A stretch of 64,000 nucleotides of DNA from Bacteroidetes bacterium HGW-Bacteroidetes-2 (GCA_002842575.1 PHDJ01000007.1:21857-85856); one strand, 5' to 3'; numbered from the stretch's first letter, positions 43,295 to 53,522 are shown. Notes: generated from the letters alone by a model not told the origin. Numbers and translations: made by a program.

Positions 43295-46200
43295 TTAAAA
43301 TCCTACTCCAAAGCCAAAGGACAAACGCACACCATCTGCTCCATTAAAAGCATTAAATGTTGCGCTGATATTATCTGCACCCACCACCCAAAATCCGCCG
43401 CCATAGGAGTTATGCCAGAGTTCAGAATTTTCACCTTTATTCCAAACTCTACCCACGTCATATCCTGCAAAAATGCCCATTTGTAAAGGAAGCAATCCTG
43501 TTTTGAATGTATTAAAACTATATCTCACATCTGCACTTGAAAGAAAAGAAGTTTTTCCTGTAAAACGTTCATTTCTAAAAGCTCGTAAACCAGTGTTTCC
43601 ACCAAGCGTTGCTGCTTGATAAAATTCAAAATCATCCCCTAGAAGAAATTGTGCAGAAACATCTGTTTTTAAAACTAGTTTTCTATTTGAAGATAACGCA
43701 TTATAAAAACCTAAACGGGGTTTTATATATCCAAATGTTTTTGATTCCTCTAGATTGGTAGTGCCACCTGTTATGAAATCAAAAAGCATTCCTCGGGTAG
43801 GATTTAAAGCATTGTCAAAACTTTTATAAACATAAGCAGCCTCAAGGGTTGCAAAATATTTTCTGTCTTCAATTCCTAAAATTGGGTTCTGTGAAAGAAA
43901 TCGGTCTGGGGTATTTTCAATATCTATTGTTTCTGCTTTTGCTTTGATTTGAAAGGAACTACCAAAATCGCCATTTTTCTTTAACCCAATTTCTGCGGCT
44001 AGAATTCGCCATCTAACTCTATTAAAATCTAAACCAAGAGCGTCATCCTCGTTTTTTGTTTCGTTTCCAAAACCAAAAAAGTTTCTGGCAAAGGTAGGTG
44101 ATGTATATTGCGCGCCAACCAATAAATTTAAAGAACTAAAGACCTTTGCAAACTCACCACTATAATTTATGTCAAAACCATCTGTAGCAAAATAATACCC
44201 ACCTTTAATAGTATGTTTTTGTGAAAAGGGGTTTCTTTGAAAACCGTTTAGGGTAAATGTATTTGATATGCCTATTAAAAATCCGTCATCTGGATTAGAT
44301 CCAATACTGGGCATTAAAGTATTAGAGGAGGATATTTTCTTATCTATGTCATAATTATTATTATCATAATCATTGGCAAAACGAAATTTGGCACCTCCTT
44401 TTTGCTCTATAGTATTTGGCAGAGTTTTCCAGTCGTAAACACGGATTTTTTTACCCTCAATTATATTAAAAATATCCTCACCATGACCTCCTATTAAGCG
44501 AATTAATATGGGATTATCTGCTTTTCCTTTTACAATAAATGTATCGGTGTCATTTAAACCATATACCCAAATTTCTTTAGTTTGCTTTTTATTAAAATCT
44601 TTATCTGAAAGTAAGTTTTCTTTATTGCCTTTAATATTTCTAAATACTTTTATATTGGTAATTCCATCTGGTTTTCTAGTAATTTCAATAATATCATCTT
44701 TATTTGTTGCGGTTACCACCTGTAAGTTTGAAAATACTTGATAGTATTCTGATGCAATTTTTACCAAATTTTCTCTTCTACCCCTAAGCTTGGTTTTAAT
44801 TTCTTCAAGGGTTTCATTTTGAACTTCTTTTGGCAAATCTAGGAAGGCTTCTTCAATTACAGCATCTGTAATATTTTTTTGAAGAAATTCGGCTTCTTTG
44901 ATCCAATCTTCATAAGATGTGTTATGAAGCAATGCTCTATCTAGTTTCATTCCTGCTGCATTAAACCATTTTGTGTTTTTTAGCTCTGAATCATATACCT
45001 GAAGCTGTCTTGTAGCTCCCACTAAAGAACGAAGTATATCTAAAAAAGAACCATCAAAATTTGCAAATACTTGGTCTCTATCTCTTGGAATAGGTACAAA
45101 AACATCTACTCCATCATCGCCTTTATATTCAGCCCATCGCCATTGATCTGCATGTCTGTCCCAATCGCCAATAAGCATGTCAAAAAGCCTAGCTCGTATG
45201 AAGGCATTTTCATCAAGCACATTATTTTCACTTTTTCCTATTTTTTCAAAAAGTTCATCAGTACTCCTTATATTATCTGCATAGTTAAATATTTCTTTTC
45301 CTTTGTATTTTTTGTGGGGCTGCTCCACTATCATATACAGTTCATCGCCAAAATTTTCATTGAGTTCACCCAAAGCTTTTTGTTTAGGCACATAATAAAG
45401 TTTGGGTGTAGTATGCAAAACCTCAGCCGCATTAGCTAATTTGGGTATTGCAAATGGCGCATATGGATGTGCTGCTGTATAAAAATCGTAAATAAGGTCT
45501 TCCGTTATGGTATTTTCAAAATCTTTTGCAATATCTGTGTTTTTTAATACAACAGATTGTAGGTATTGAATTGCACTTTTTTTAAGAGCGCGCATATTGT
45601 AATTTTTTCCGTCTTTGTCTACTAGGCGCAACGATTTTGTTTGGTGTCCACCACCTGCTCTTACTGGAGTTAAACCCCCGTAAAGTGTATCTAGTAAGGC
45701 AACTCTTGCCTCTATTTTTGTGCCATAAGCTTGCCTGTATCTTTGCCCCCATATGGTTTTAAAAAAACCAGATTTATCTGTCCTTTCTATATCATAAACA
45801 GAAGACTGTATCGTTTGTGGAAAATTTTCCGAAAAATACGGTTCTTTATAAGCTATTTTAGGAGTGTGAATTTGGTGTTCAAACATTAATTTAGGAGAGT
45901 TTTCTGCATCTATACCAAAAAAACGAACTTTGGATGATCCATCTTTAAAAACATCTAAAACAGCAAATCCAAAACCTCCATAACTAAAAAGTCCATTTTT
46001 CCCTAAAGCTCCAGAAGATTCTTTAGATGTCGCTCCAGATACTATTTGTTTAATAGAGCCTTCTTCTATATATTGTAAGTTATGCTCGTGGCCTGAAAGA
46101 AGAATAAGTTGATTATTATTAGCTACAATAACCGATAAGCGTTGCATTAATTCATTATATTTTTTATTATATCGGTCTTGTTTTGAAATCCCTCCTTGTG

Positions 46201-46993
46201 AACGTATTTGTGCAATTAATGATGAAAATATAGGTAAAGGAAAATTACTTTGTGTAGGATAGAGATGATTTTTTAATGCATATTTACCTCCATGTATTCC
46301 ATTAGTAAACATAGGGTGGTGCATAGCAAATAGGATTGTTTTATTTTCATTTTTCTTTAATTCACCTTCTATTTCTTGAAAAAAACTTTCTCGGGTTGTA
46401 ATGCTACAATTTTTATTTATGGTGGGATGTTGGTTCCAATCTTCTAAAAACCATTGGGTGTCTATAATAAGTAGTTGAATAGTTTCTGAAATTTCAATAC
46501 TTTCTATTGGACAGCCATCTTTTGGAAAAAATATATTTTTATTTTTAGAAATTTTTTTGAGGTACTTCTGTTCCTGCTCTAAACTATGCAAACCATTAGC
46601 ATACCAATCATGATTGCCGGGAATAAAAAACACATCCTCTACCCCATTTTTAACACTTTCATATTGTACTTGTAACCGATGTTCTGCAAGCTTTCTTTTT
46701 TCGCTTTTTTCTGAAACCATACCTTTAGGATAAATATTGTCTCCTAAAAAAAGAGCCATATTTGTGTTGGACGGATTTTGTATTAAATACTTTTGAAAAG
46801 CTAGAAGAGTTGGGGTGCTTTGGTTTGAATTAGCATTTCCACCATCCCCAAAGAGGTATATTGTTTTTTCGATATCTTTGTTATGGATAATTTCATTATT
46901 AGGAACATCCTTTTTATACTGTGGAGCATACGTTGCACAGGAAAAAAACAAAATTATGGTGGTTAATGAATAAAATATGTAAGGTATTTTCAT
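43295..46993 (-). CDS. Lipoprotein metallophosphatase fused to an outer-membrane beta barrel
   Basis: A 1232-residue protein. It starts with a lipoprotein signal (FFSC, Cys19). Residues about 43-400 are a calcineurin-like metallophosphatase with FGDGGN, GDN at 84-86, GNHDW at 126-130, MHHPMF and SGHEHNL, all metal ligands present. A middle region of about 450 residues has repeated RxRDQVFANFDG-like motifs. The last 350 residues form a beta barrel of the BamA/surface-antigen type, ending FGFGVGF with a terminal Phe as required for outer-membrane assembly. The enzyme is therefore tethered to, or exposed through, the outer membrane. The substrate is unknown. Confidence 0.87.
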   Translation of the reverse strand: MKIPYIFYSLTTIILFFSCATYAPQYKKDVPNNEIIHNKDIEKTIYLFGDGGNANSNQSTPTLLAFQKYLIQNPSNTNMALFLGDNIYPKGMVSEKSEKRKLAEHRLQVQYESVKNGVEDVFFIPGNHDWYANGLHSLEQEQKYLKKISKNKNIFFPKDGCPIESIEISETIQLLIIDTQWFLEDWNQHPTINKNCSITTRESFFQEIEGELKKNENKTILFAMHHPMFTNGIHGGKYALKNHLYPTQSNFPLPIFSSLIAQIRSQGGISKQDRYNKKYNELMQRLSVIVANNNQLILLSGHEHNLQYIEEGSIKQIVSGATSKESSGALGKNGLFSYGGFGFAVLDVFKDGSSKVRFFGIDAENSPKLMFEHQIHTPKIAYKEPYFSENFPQTIQSSVYDIERTDKSGFFKTIWGQRYRQAYGTKIEARVALLDTLYGGLTPVRAGGGHQTKSLRLVDKDGKNYNMRALKKSAIQYLQSVVLKNTDIAKDFENTITEDLIYDFYTAAHPYAPFAIPKLANAAEVLHTTPKLYYVPKQKALGELNENFGDELYMIVEQPHKKYKGKEIFNYADNIRSTDELFEKIGKSENNVLDENAFIRARLFDMLIGDWDRHADQWRWAEYKGDDGVDVFVPIPRDRDQVFANFDGSFLDILRSLVGATRQLQVYDSELKNTKWFNAAGMKLDRALLHNTSYEDWIKEAEFLQKNITDAVIEEAFLDLPKEVQNETLEEIKTKLRGRRENLVKIASEYYQVFSNLQVVTATNKDDIIEITRKPDGITNIKVFRNIKGNKENLLSDKDFNKKQTKEIWVYGLNDTDTFIVKGKADNPILIRLIGGHGEDIFNIIEGKKIRVYDWKTLPNTIEQKGGAKFRFANDYDNNNYDIDKKISSSNTLMPSIGSNPDDGFLIGISNTFTLNGFQRNPFSQKHTIKGGYYFATDGFDINYSGEFAKVFSSLNLLVGAQYTSPTFARNFFGFGNETKNEDDALGLDFNRVRWRILAAEIGLKKNGDFGSSFQIKAKAETIDIENTPDRFLSQNPILGIEDRKYFATLEAAYVYKSFDNALNPTRGMLFDFITGGTTNLEESKTFGYIKPRLGFYNALSSNRKLVLKTDVSAQFLLGDDFEFYQAATLGGNTGLRAFRNERFTGKTSFLSSADVRYSFNTFKTGLLPLQMGIFAGYDVGRVWNKGENSELWHNSYGGGFWVVGADNISATFNAFNGADGVRLSFGFGVGF

Positions 46994-47106
46994 GTTTTCT
47001 AACTATGGTTATGTGTTAACTTACTAAATGTTTAAAAGATAGATTTGTCGTAATTTACTAATTAAATAACAAAGTATTATTAATTTGAATTAAAATTAAA
47101 TCATTT

Positions 47107-48282
47107 ATGAATACAATCATTAATAAAACGGATGCTTTTGTTTTAAACCTTTTTAATGAGAAACTTCCTCAGTCCTTTGTATATCATAATTATACACATA
47201 CTTGCAGGGTTGTAAAAAGCACAAAGGAAATCATAGATAATACAGAAGGGCTTTCAGAATATGAAGTTACCACTCTTTTAGTCGCAGCATGGCTTCACGA
47301 CACAGGTTATACAGTGAGTTGTGATAATCATGAAGACCATAGCAAAACAATTGCAATTGATTTTTTGAATAAAGAAAACGTTTCAAAAGAAATTATAGAT
47401 GGAGTTGTTTCATGCATTGAAGCAACTAGAATGTCAAATACCCCCAAAAATAAATTAGATGAAATTTTACGAGATGCAGATGCATCACATCTAGCAAAAG
47501 AGTATTACAAAGAAATCTCTGAATTACTAAGGCAAGAATTAATTCTACACGATAAAAAAAACTATACTATTTCAGAGTGGTTAGATGCTAATATCGATTT
47601 ATTTACTAACAAACATCAATATTTCACTTCTTATGCCATTAAAAATTGGCAGCCAAAAAAAAATGAAAATCTTTTGAACTTACTGAAGGACAAAAATAAA
47701 CAGCAAAAAATCCTTCAAAAGGAGAAACAAAAAGTTACTTTAAAAAATGAAAATCCGGAGCGAAGTATTCAAACTTTATTTCGGGTTACCATGAGAAATC
47801 ATTTAAAATTAAGTGATATTGCTGATACAAAAGCAAATATTTTACTTTCGGTTAATGCTATTATCATTACCCTTGCAGTTTCTAATTTAGGTCCAAAATT
47901 AGATAATCCTAATAATGTGCATTTATTAATACCCACATTAATTTTATTGTTATTTAGTGTAGCTGCAATTATAGGTGCAATTCTTTCTACAAGGCCAAAT
48001 GTAACAAGTGGGCAATTTACAAAAGATCAGGTTTTAAAAAGAGAAGTAAATGTGTTGTTTTTTGGAAATTTTCATAAGATGCCATACAAAGAATACCGAT
48101 GGGCAATGGATGAAATTATTAACGATAAGGATTATGTTTATGAGGCTTTAATGAAAGATTTGTACTTATTGGGTATTGTTTTAGATAAAAAATACAAACT
48201 CCTTAGAATTACCTATACTATTTTTATGGCAGGAATTATAATTTCTGTATTTGCTTTTATTTTTTCGTTTAAATTTATTTAG
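47107..48282 (+). CDS. HD-domain protein fused to Pycsar effector-like membrane domain
   Basis: A 391-residue protein. The N-terminal 200 residues are an HD phosphohydrolase domain with H31, WLHDTGY (H64, D65) and DADASHL near 124. The C-terminal part has ERSIQTLFRVTMRNHLKLSDIADTKANILLS-type sequence and three membrane segments (243-260, 272-293, 368-390), the layout of the Pycsar effector/DUF5706 family, which damages the membrane on binding cyclic UMP or CMP. In Flavobacteriaceae such fusions are common and usually stand alone. No pyrimidine cyclase gene is adjacent. It overlaps the convergent gene by 8 bp. Confidence 0.82.
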   Translation: MNTIINKTDAFVLNLFNEKLPQSFVYHNYTHTCRVVKSTKEIIDNTEGLSEYEVTTLLVAAWLHDTGYTVSCDNHEDHSKTIAIDFLNKENVSKEIIDGVVSCIEATRMSNTPKNKLDEILRDADASHLAKEYYKEISELLRQELILHDKKNYTISEWLDANIDLFTNKHQYFTSYAIKNWQPKKNENLLNLLKDKNKQQKILQKEKQKVTLKNENPERSIQTLFRVTMRNHLKLSDIADTKANILLSVNAIIITLAVSNLGPKLDNPNNVHLLIPTLILLLFSVAAIIGAILSTRPNVTSGQFTKDQVLKREVNVLFFGNFHKMPYKEYRWAMDEIINDKDYVYEALMKDLYLLGIVLDKKYKLLRITYTIFMAGIIISVFAFIFSFKFI

Positions 48283-50641
48283 AAACTATTTCTTTAATTA
48301 ATGGTTTTTTAGGTTCTTTTTCTATGCTGTTTTTTTGATAAATAACCTCAACGCGTAACGCTTTTAATCCAACAACACCTTGTAAATCTTCTACTTCAAA
48401 ATTCTCGATAGTTTTTGTTACATATTTTTTTGACTGTAAGAAATGGATGTATTTTTTATATTCTTTTTCATCGCTTTTATTGGAATAGACAATTACTATT
48501 TTTCCTTTTTGTGTAATTCTTTCTTGAGTGTTTTTAATATTAGCTTTATCTATTCTTTTTTTAATGATTTCATATCTTGCATTGTAAGTGCCATCTACAT
48601 CAAATCTTTTTTCATCCATACGGTAACGAATAGAGAGCGTATTATTATAAACTAGAATAAGTGATGAAGCATCTAATGGAAGTAGAAATTTTTTTTGAAT
48701 TTCATAAAATTTATTTTCAACCTCACACATGGTTTGCAACTGCCACAGCCTTAAATTCTGAAGGTAAACTTGGTGAAACTTATTATTGTTGACCATGGAT
48801 TCGCCAATGTATATATTATGATCTACTCCATCGGTTTTGTAGCGTTCAAAATAATGAGGATATATTTTTTGTGCCACTTTTTGTTTTTTATCTAAAGTTG
48901 TGGCAATGGTTTTATTTAGGGTGGATACCGTTTCATCATAAATTTTACGATGGTTGTATAGCACACCTGTTTGCTCATCTATTTTTTCATGATACTCTTT
49001 AATATCGGCACTAATTTCTGGTGATATCTGTTCAATACAAGTCAATATTGGATGGATTTCATCGCGCAAAAAATTGACAATCTTTTGTTCTGTTGAGGTG
49101 TTATAATTTGTAATTAAGTCTGCTTTTATTTTTTTTATCAAAAACAAACTATGTTCATAAATTTGTATAGGTTTTTGGTCTAAAGCTTTTTGAAAAATTA
49201 ATTCAACAATGTCTAATTGTTCTAACAAATCCTTCATTATGGCGTCATTACGCACTTTTGATGAGTTGTTTATGTCTATTTGACCGTAAAGAGGATATAC
49301 ATTTTCAAAAACAATATCTTTAAAAGTAGCAGCTCCAGTTTTATCTAACTCTTGAATATATCGTTTTGCTTCTTTTTCAAAAACCCATAAAACATTAGAA
49401 TGAATTGAGGTGCATTCTTTTTGTATTACGGCTTTTATTTTGTTTTCATAGGATTCTTTGTTTTTTTCTAATGCTGTTATAATGTAGGGCAATACATCTT
49501 CTAGTTTGTTAGCATTTATTCTATTTAATTCATTTTTTCTATAGGAAACTAATTCTAAAACAGCTATTAATTTACCTTCTTTAGCAATAGGAGCCAAAAT
49601 ACAGCTTTTAACGTCATATCGTTGTAAGCTAGTAGCTAAAAAGTTATTGTTACTTCGTTTTGCATAAGCATCTACATTGGTAAGCACATAATATTCATGT
49701 TTCTCAATTAATGATTTATAGGAAGACGGGCATAAACCTGTTTCACAATCTTTATGACTATTTTCATTTAGGATAAAGTTTGGCGTTTTTAAAAAATCAA
49801 ATCGTTTGAGTTCTCTACTTTTATAGTCAAACTCGGTTAGACCCACTCGTAAATCCTTAATCTTAAAAATAGATTGAAAAATTGTCTGAAACTTTTCAAT
49901 AATTTGTTCTGATTTTTCTTGAATTAGCAGTGTGGTTTTAAGTTCAGAAATAGCGTTATCTAATGTAACATCTGTTAGATTTAGTATAGCAAAACCTTTA
50001 AATATCCAGCTTTTTGGAGGAAATTTTTCTCTCCAAAAAGAAATATCATCTATATCCTGTAAGAGCAAATCTATATCCTCTTGTGAAATTGTAACTGATG
50101 TATCGGTGGGTAATATGTCAATAAAATCTGCATTATATGAAATTCGATAATTTTTTATATTTCCATCAGCATCTGGAATATCATAGTAAACAGGTCTTGA
50201 AATATCTGTATCAAAACCAAAATTTGTTTTTAAAATTAACATGCAGGACATTACAAAGAAAAAATCCTCATTAAAATTTCTAATTTGTAACTCAAAATCC
50301 TTTCCTGCATTTTCTAATATGTCAGAAAATCTTATGGAAGGATGTAAAATAAAATTCTGAAAAGGAACTGTAATTGCTTTTATTTCATTAGAAGATAATA
50401 GGGTTGGAAATAAATCATTTAATAATACGTCAATGACATCTTTGTATTTTTTTAGTGTGTTAAAATCACTAATTCCTTCAAAAAGTTCTGGAAAAGGTTT
50501 TATATATTCTAATATACCACGAACATATTGTTTTTCAAATTCATTTACACTTGAATCCTTTAATTTTTCTTCATAAAACTCTACGATTTTATGAAAACTA
50601 ATTTTAGTTTCTAATGGAAAATGTTTGTGATGAGCGTTCAT
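48275..50641 (-). CDS. Large GAF-domain protein of unknown function
   Basis: A 788-residue cytoplasmic protein without signal or membrane segments. Around residues 300-400 it has a GAF-like region: the segment with ATSLQRYDVKSCILAPIAKEG, then KLIAVLELVSY and a helix ending VLPYIITALEKNK. The other regions are helical and charged, with conserved EIHPILTCIEQ and YPHYFERYKTDGVDHNIY, and belong to a conserved flavobacterial unknown. No histidine kinase, cyclase or GGDEF motifs were found. Its stop overlaps that of the HD-Pycsar-like gene by 8 bp in convergent arrangement. A sensory role through the GAF domain is likely, but the output is unclear. Confidence 0.72.
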   Translation of the reverse strand: MNAHHKHFPLETKISFHKIVEFYEEKLKDSSVNEFEKQYVRGILEYIKPFPELFEGISDFNTLKKYKDVIDVLLNDLFPTLLSSNEIKAITVPFQNFILHPSIRFSDILENAGKDFELQIRNFNEDFFFVMSCMLILKTNFGFDTDISRPVYYDIPDADGNIKNYRISYNADFIDILPTDTSVTISQEDIDLLLQDIDDISFWREKFPPKSWIFKGFAILNLTDVTLDNAISELKTTLLIQEKSEQIIEKFQTIFQSIFKIKDLRVGLTEFDYKSRELKRFDFLKTPNFILNENSHKDCETGLCPSSYKSLIEKHEYYVLTNVDAYAKRSNNNFLATSLQRYDVKSCILAPIAKEGKLIAVLELVSYRKNELNRINANKLEDVLPYIITALEKNKESYENKIKAVIQKECTSIHSNVLWVFEKEAKRYIQELDKTGAATFKDIVFENVYPLYGQIDINNSSKVRNDAIMKDLLEQLDIVELIFQKALDQKPIQIYEHSLFLIKKIKADLITNYNTSTEQKIVNFLRDEIHPILTCIEQISPEISADIKEYHEKIDEQTGVLYNHRKIYDETVSTLNKTIATTLDKKQKVAQKIYPHYFERYKTDGVDHNIYIGESMVNNNKFHQVYLQNLRLWQLQTMCEVENKFYEIQKKFLLPLDASSLILVYNNTLSIRYRMDEKRFDVDGTYNARYEIIKKRIDKANIKNTQERITQKGKIVIVYSNKSDEKEYKKYIHFLQSKKYVTKTIENFEVEDLQGVVGLKALRVEVIYQKNSIEKEPKKPLIKEIVSK

Positions 50642-50763
50642 GGGTAATTTTGTTAATCAATATACGAAAATATTATTCAATTTATACTTCATTATAGTCG
50701 CTATTTCTTAAATTAGATTACAATATTTATCGCTATTTTAAGAATAATTTAAAATCAAATAGA

Positions 50764-50771
50764 TAAATTTG
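50764..50771 (+). promoter_or_regulatory. -7 promoter element of the thioredoxin lipoprotein gene
   Basis: TAAATTTG is a perfect TAnnTTTG match, 25 nt before the ATG at 50797. Confidence 0.45.
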
Positions 50772-50796
50772 CACAAATTAGAAAAAACATAAAATT

Positions 50797-51930
50797 ATGA
50801 AAATGCGCATACTAATGCTCTCTTTAGTTATCCTATTTGCTTCATGTAAGGACAATTCAAAAACCATTTTGGTAGAAGGAACTGCTCTTGGCGCAGAAAA
50901 TGGCACAAGAATGGTTTTTCAAAAAATTAATGAAAACATGCAACCCTTTGATGTGGACACCATTTTTATTAAAGATGAAAAATTTGCCATTGAAATTGAA
51001 AAAAAAGAATATCCTGAAATTGGATTACTCACTTTTGAAAACTTGAACACCAATGTTATTTTCTTTATTGAAGATAAAAACTTAAATGCTAATATCTATA
51101 TGGATAGCATTTACTCTTCAAAAATTTCTGGAAGTAGAGAAAATGATCTGTTTAATTCATTTACTATTGAAATTAAAAAATTCAATGACCGAAAACAAAA
51201 GAGTATGTTGGATTTTCAAGAAGCTCAAAAAAACATGGATAACCAAACTATCGTTCGCTTACAAACCGAAAATGCAGTTTTAGTAAATGAAGAAAAGCTA
51301 TTCAAAAAAGATTTTTTAGAGAAAAATAATAACACTTTATTAGCCGTAATGCTACTAAATGAAATGTTTACAAGACAAGAATTAACTTTTGCAGAAACTA
51401 AAAAACTTTTTGCTGGCATTAACCCAAAGCTAGAAAATAATGCCATTGTAAAACAAATTAAAACCAAACTAGAAGCCGCACAAATAGCACAAATAGGAGG
51501 TATTGCACCCGCCTTTTCTGGCCCTACTCCAGATGGCTCCCTACTTTCTTTAAAAGACGCAATGGGAAAAGTAACCCTTATTGATTTTTGGGCTTCTTGG
51601 TGCAGACCTTGCCGTGAAGAAAACCCTAATGTGGTTAAAGTATATAACCAATATAAAGACCAAGGATTTAAAATTATAAGCATTTCATTAGACAAACCCG
51701 GAGAAAAAGAAAAGTGGTTAAAAGCAATAGCCGATGATAAAATGGATTGGCAGCACATTTCTAATCTGGAGTTTTGGACAGACCCAATTGCTAGAGAGTA
51801 TGGTGTAAGAGCTATACCTGCAACCTATATTTTAGATGAAACAGGACGAATTGTAGCCAAAGACCTTCGTGGCCCAGCACTTGGTCAAAAAATTGGCGAA
51901 TTGTTAAGTAAAGAGTTAAGCGCTCTTTAA
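50797..51930 (+). CDS. TlpA-like thioredoxin lipoprotein with DUF4369 domain
   Basis: A 377-residue lipoprotein (lipobox LFASC, Cys17). Residues about 23-115 form a DUF4369 beta domain (ILVEGTALGAENGTRMVFQ). A helical linker follows, then a TlpA/ResA-like thioredoxin domain from about 235 with FWASWCRPCREEN (Cys269 and Cys272), the cis-Pro turn RAIPATYILDE and a C-terminal GPALGQKIGEL. This is the usual Bacteroidota design for periplasmic thiol-disulfide exchange, for example during cytochrome c or cell-envelope protein folding. Its partner is not known. A strong terminator follows. Confidence 0.9.
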   Translation: MKMRILMLSLVILFASCKDNSKTILVEGTALGAENGTRMVFQKINENMQPFDVDTIFIKDEKFAIEIEKKEYPEIGLLTFENLNTNVIFFIEDKNLNANIYMDSIYSSKISGSRENDLFNSFTIEIKKFNDRKQKSMLDFQEAQKNMDNQTIVRLQTENAVLVNEEKLFKKDFLEKNNNTLLAVMLLNEMFTRQELTFAETKKLFAGINPKLENNAIVKQIKTKLEAAQIAQIGGIAPAFSGPTPDGSLLSLKDAMGKVTLIDFWASWCRPCREENPNVVKVYNQYKDQGFKIISISLDKPGEKEKWLKAIADDKMDWQHISNLEFWTDPIAREYGVRAIPATYILDETGRIVAKDLRGPALGQKIGELLSKELSAL

Positions 51931-51945
51931 CATAAAATAAATAAG

Positions 51946-51985
51946 AAAATGTGGCTATCTAAAAAAGAAAGCCACATTTTTTTTT
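51946..51985 (+). terminator. Rho-independent terminator between convergent genes
   Basis: An 11-bp stem AAAATGTGGCT/AGCCACATTTT with a 13-nt loop followed by a T tract, 15 bp after the thioredoxin gene stop and 15 bp before the convergent SIMPL gene stop. The A-rich lead also gives a T tract on the other strand, so it can work both ways. Confidence 0.8.
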
Positions 51986-51999
51986 ACTTTTTCTGAATA

Positions 52000-52683
52000 T
52001 TACAATAATTCAAAACTTACATTAATCTCTGCTTTAATTGTCATTTCGCCTATCGCAAGAGTTTCCATTATTCCAGATTCAGCATCCTTAGAACGCATCA
52101 TGACATTTTTATATAATGGACTTGGATTGTTCTGACCTATTTCACTAATTTGGATGGCTTTTCCCACTTTTTGATTAAGAATACCAGCATATTCAATAGC
52201 TTTAATTTTTGCGTTAGAAACAGCATTCTTCCGTGCTTGCGTTTTAAATGTTTCTAAAATAGAAGAACCAAAATGGATTCCATCTATCCTATTAATTCCA
52301 CTTTCCATAAGTCCAGAAATGATTTTTTCATATTTAGCTATATCTATTATTAAAATAGTAATAGACTGAGAAGCATTATAGCTATAGGTTTTCGTGTTAT
52401 AGTCATAATTTTTGTATAATTGAACAAATTGCGATTGTACATCTTTACTAGATATGCCCGATTTCTTTAAAAATTGTAAAACCGCATCCACCGATGTATC
52501 ATTCAGATTTTTAACTCCTAAGGCATTTTCGCCTTGTGTTTCCACACTTACATTGATAGTAACTTGATCTGGAACCACTTTAACGATCCCTTCACCCATA
52601 ACGGTAACCATAGGTTGTATTTTTTCTTGTGCCATAAATTGTAAACTTATAAGCATAAGAAGTAGTGCGACTATTTTTTTCAT
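52000..52683 (-). CDS. SIMPL-domain (DUF541) periplasmic protein
   Basis: A 227-residue protein with an N-terminal signal peptide (MKKIVALLLMLISLQFMAQE). The body is one SIMPL domain: VTVMGEGIVKVVPDQVTINVSVETQG at the start and the YNASQSITILIIDIAKYEKIISGLMESGINRIDG strand-helix pair. SIMPL proteins such as E. coli YggE lie in the periplasm and are linked to oxidative stress, but no activity is established. It is complete and normal in length. It is followed in the same direction by the rhomboid gene upstream at 52749-53399. Confidence 0.9.
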   Translation of the reverse strand: MKKIVALLLMLISLQFMAQEKIQPMVTVMGEGIVKVVPDQVTINVSVETQGENALGVKNLNDTSVDAVLQFLKKSGISSKDVQSQFVQLYKNYDYNTKTYSYNASQSITILIIDIAKYEKIISGLMESGINRIDGIHFGSSILETFKTQARKNAVSNAKIKAIEYAGILNQKVGKAIQISEIGQNNPSPLYKNVMMRSKDAESGIMETLAIGEMTIKAEINVSFELL

Positions 52684-52748
52684 ATTATTTTAGGTTTTAA
52701 ACTTTTAGATTGGATTGTATCACATATTTTGGCAATTGTTATGCCAAA

Positions 52749-53399
52749 CTACAACCTTCCTGAACGCTGCATAATAAATAGAATAATAATGGGTACTGCT
52801 AACAATAAAATAATCCATAGTTGTTGCTGAAATAAATAAGGAGCAATCAATAAAGTAACCAAATATCCTGCTGCTGCACCTCCAAAATGAGCATCGTGCC
52901 CAATATTACCTAATTGTTTTTTCATTCCATAAATAGAATATAACAAATACAAAATACCAAAAATCCATGCCGGAATTTCAATGGGTATAAAAAACAAATA
53001 AAGCCCCATATTGGGATAAAATAAAATAGCCGAATACAAGACTCCTGTTACGGCACCACTTGCACCTACCGCACTATAATGGTATTCATTTTTGTGGAAA
53101 TGGTAAGAAAGCAAATTTCCTACGATTAAACTTACCACATAAATTAATAAAAAGGCAGTAGTACCAGCTGTTTGTATAATAACCTCCGCAAAAAAGAACA
53201 AAGTAAACATATTAAAAAACAAATGCATGGTATTTACATGCAAAAAAGCCGAAGAAAATAATCGAAAATACTCCCCTTTTCTTATTGCAGCTATATTGAA
53301 TTTATACTTCTCAAAAAAAGCAAAATCAGTAAATCCTTTCATCGAAATTATAACATTTGCAGCAATAAGAATAATGGTAATAATACTTAATGAACCCAT
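52749..53399 (-). CDS. Rhomboid intramembrane serine protease
   Basis: A 216-residue membrane protease with about six helices. The catalytic Ser is S114 in GASGAVTG and the catalytic His is H171 in HDAHFGGAAAGYL; the H59-xxx-N63 pair in MHLFFN lies in the second helix and completes the oxyanion site. This is the compact six-helix GlpG-type core without a cytoplasmic domain. The substrate is unknown. It lies 65 bp upstream of the SIMPL gene on the same strand. Confidence 0.93.
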   Translation of the reverse strand: MGSLSIITIILIAANVIISMKGFTDFAFFEKYKFNIAAIRKGEYFRLFSSAFLHVNTMHLFFNMFTLFFFAEVIIQTAGTTAFLLIYVVSLIVGNLLSYHFHKNEYHYSAVGASGAVTGVLYSAILFYPNMGLYLFFIPIEIPAWIFGILYLLYSIYGMKKQLGNIGHDAHFGGAAAGYLVTLLIAPYLFQQQLWIILLLAVPIIILFIMQRSGRL

Positions 53400-53522
53400 A
53401 GAATAAATAATAATTAATGACCGCTAAAATACATAGAAATTAGGAGTTACGTATGGTAGATTTTAGAATTCTGTGCTTGAAGTCTTTTTTAAAATTTAAT
53501 ACGGCGGGCGGTGCTTTAAAAT

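Noticed and set aside
44508..45439. Plus-strand frames inside the metallophosphatase-barrel gene
   Set aside because: They are low-complexity shadow frames opposite a continuous 1232-residue gene.
47107..50641. A complete Pycsar anti-phage system
   Set aside because: No uridylate or cytidylate cyclase gene is next to the effector-like protein, and such solo fusions are common in Flavobacteriaceae.
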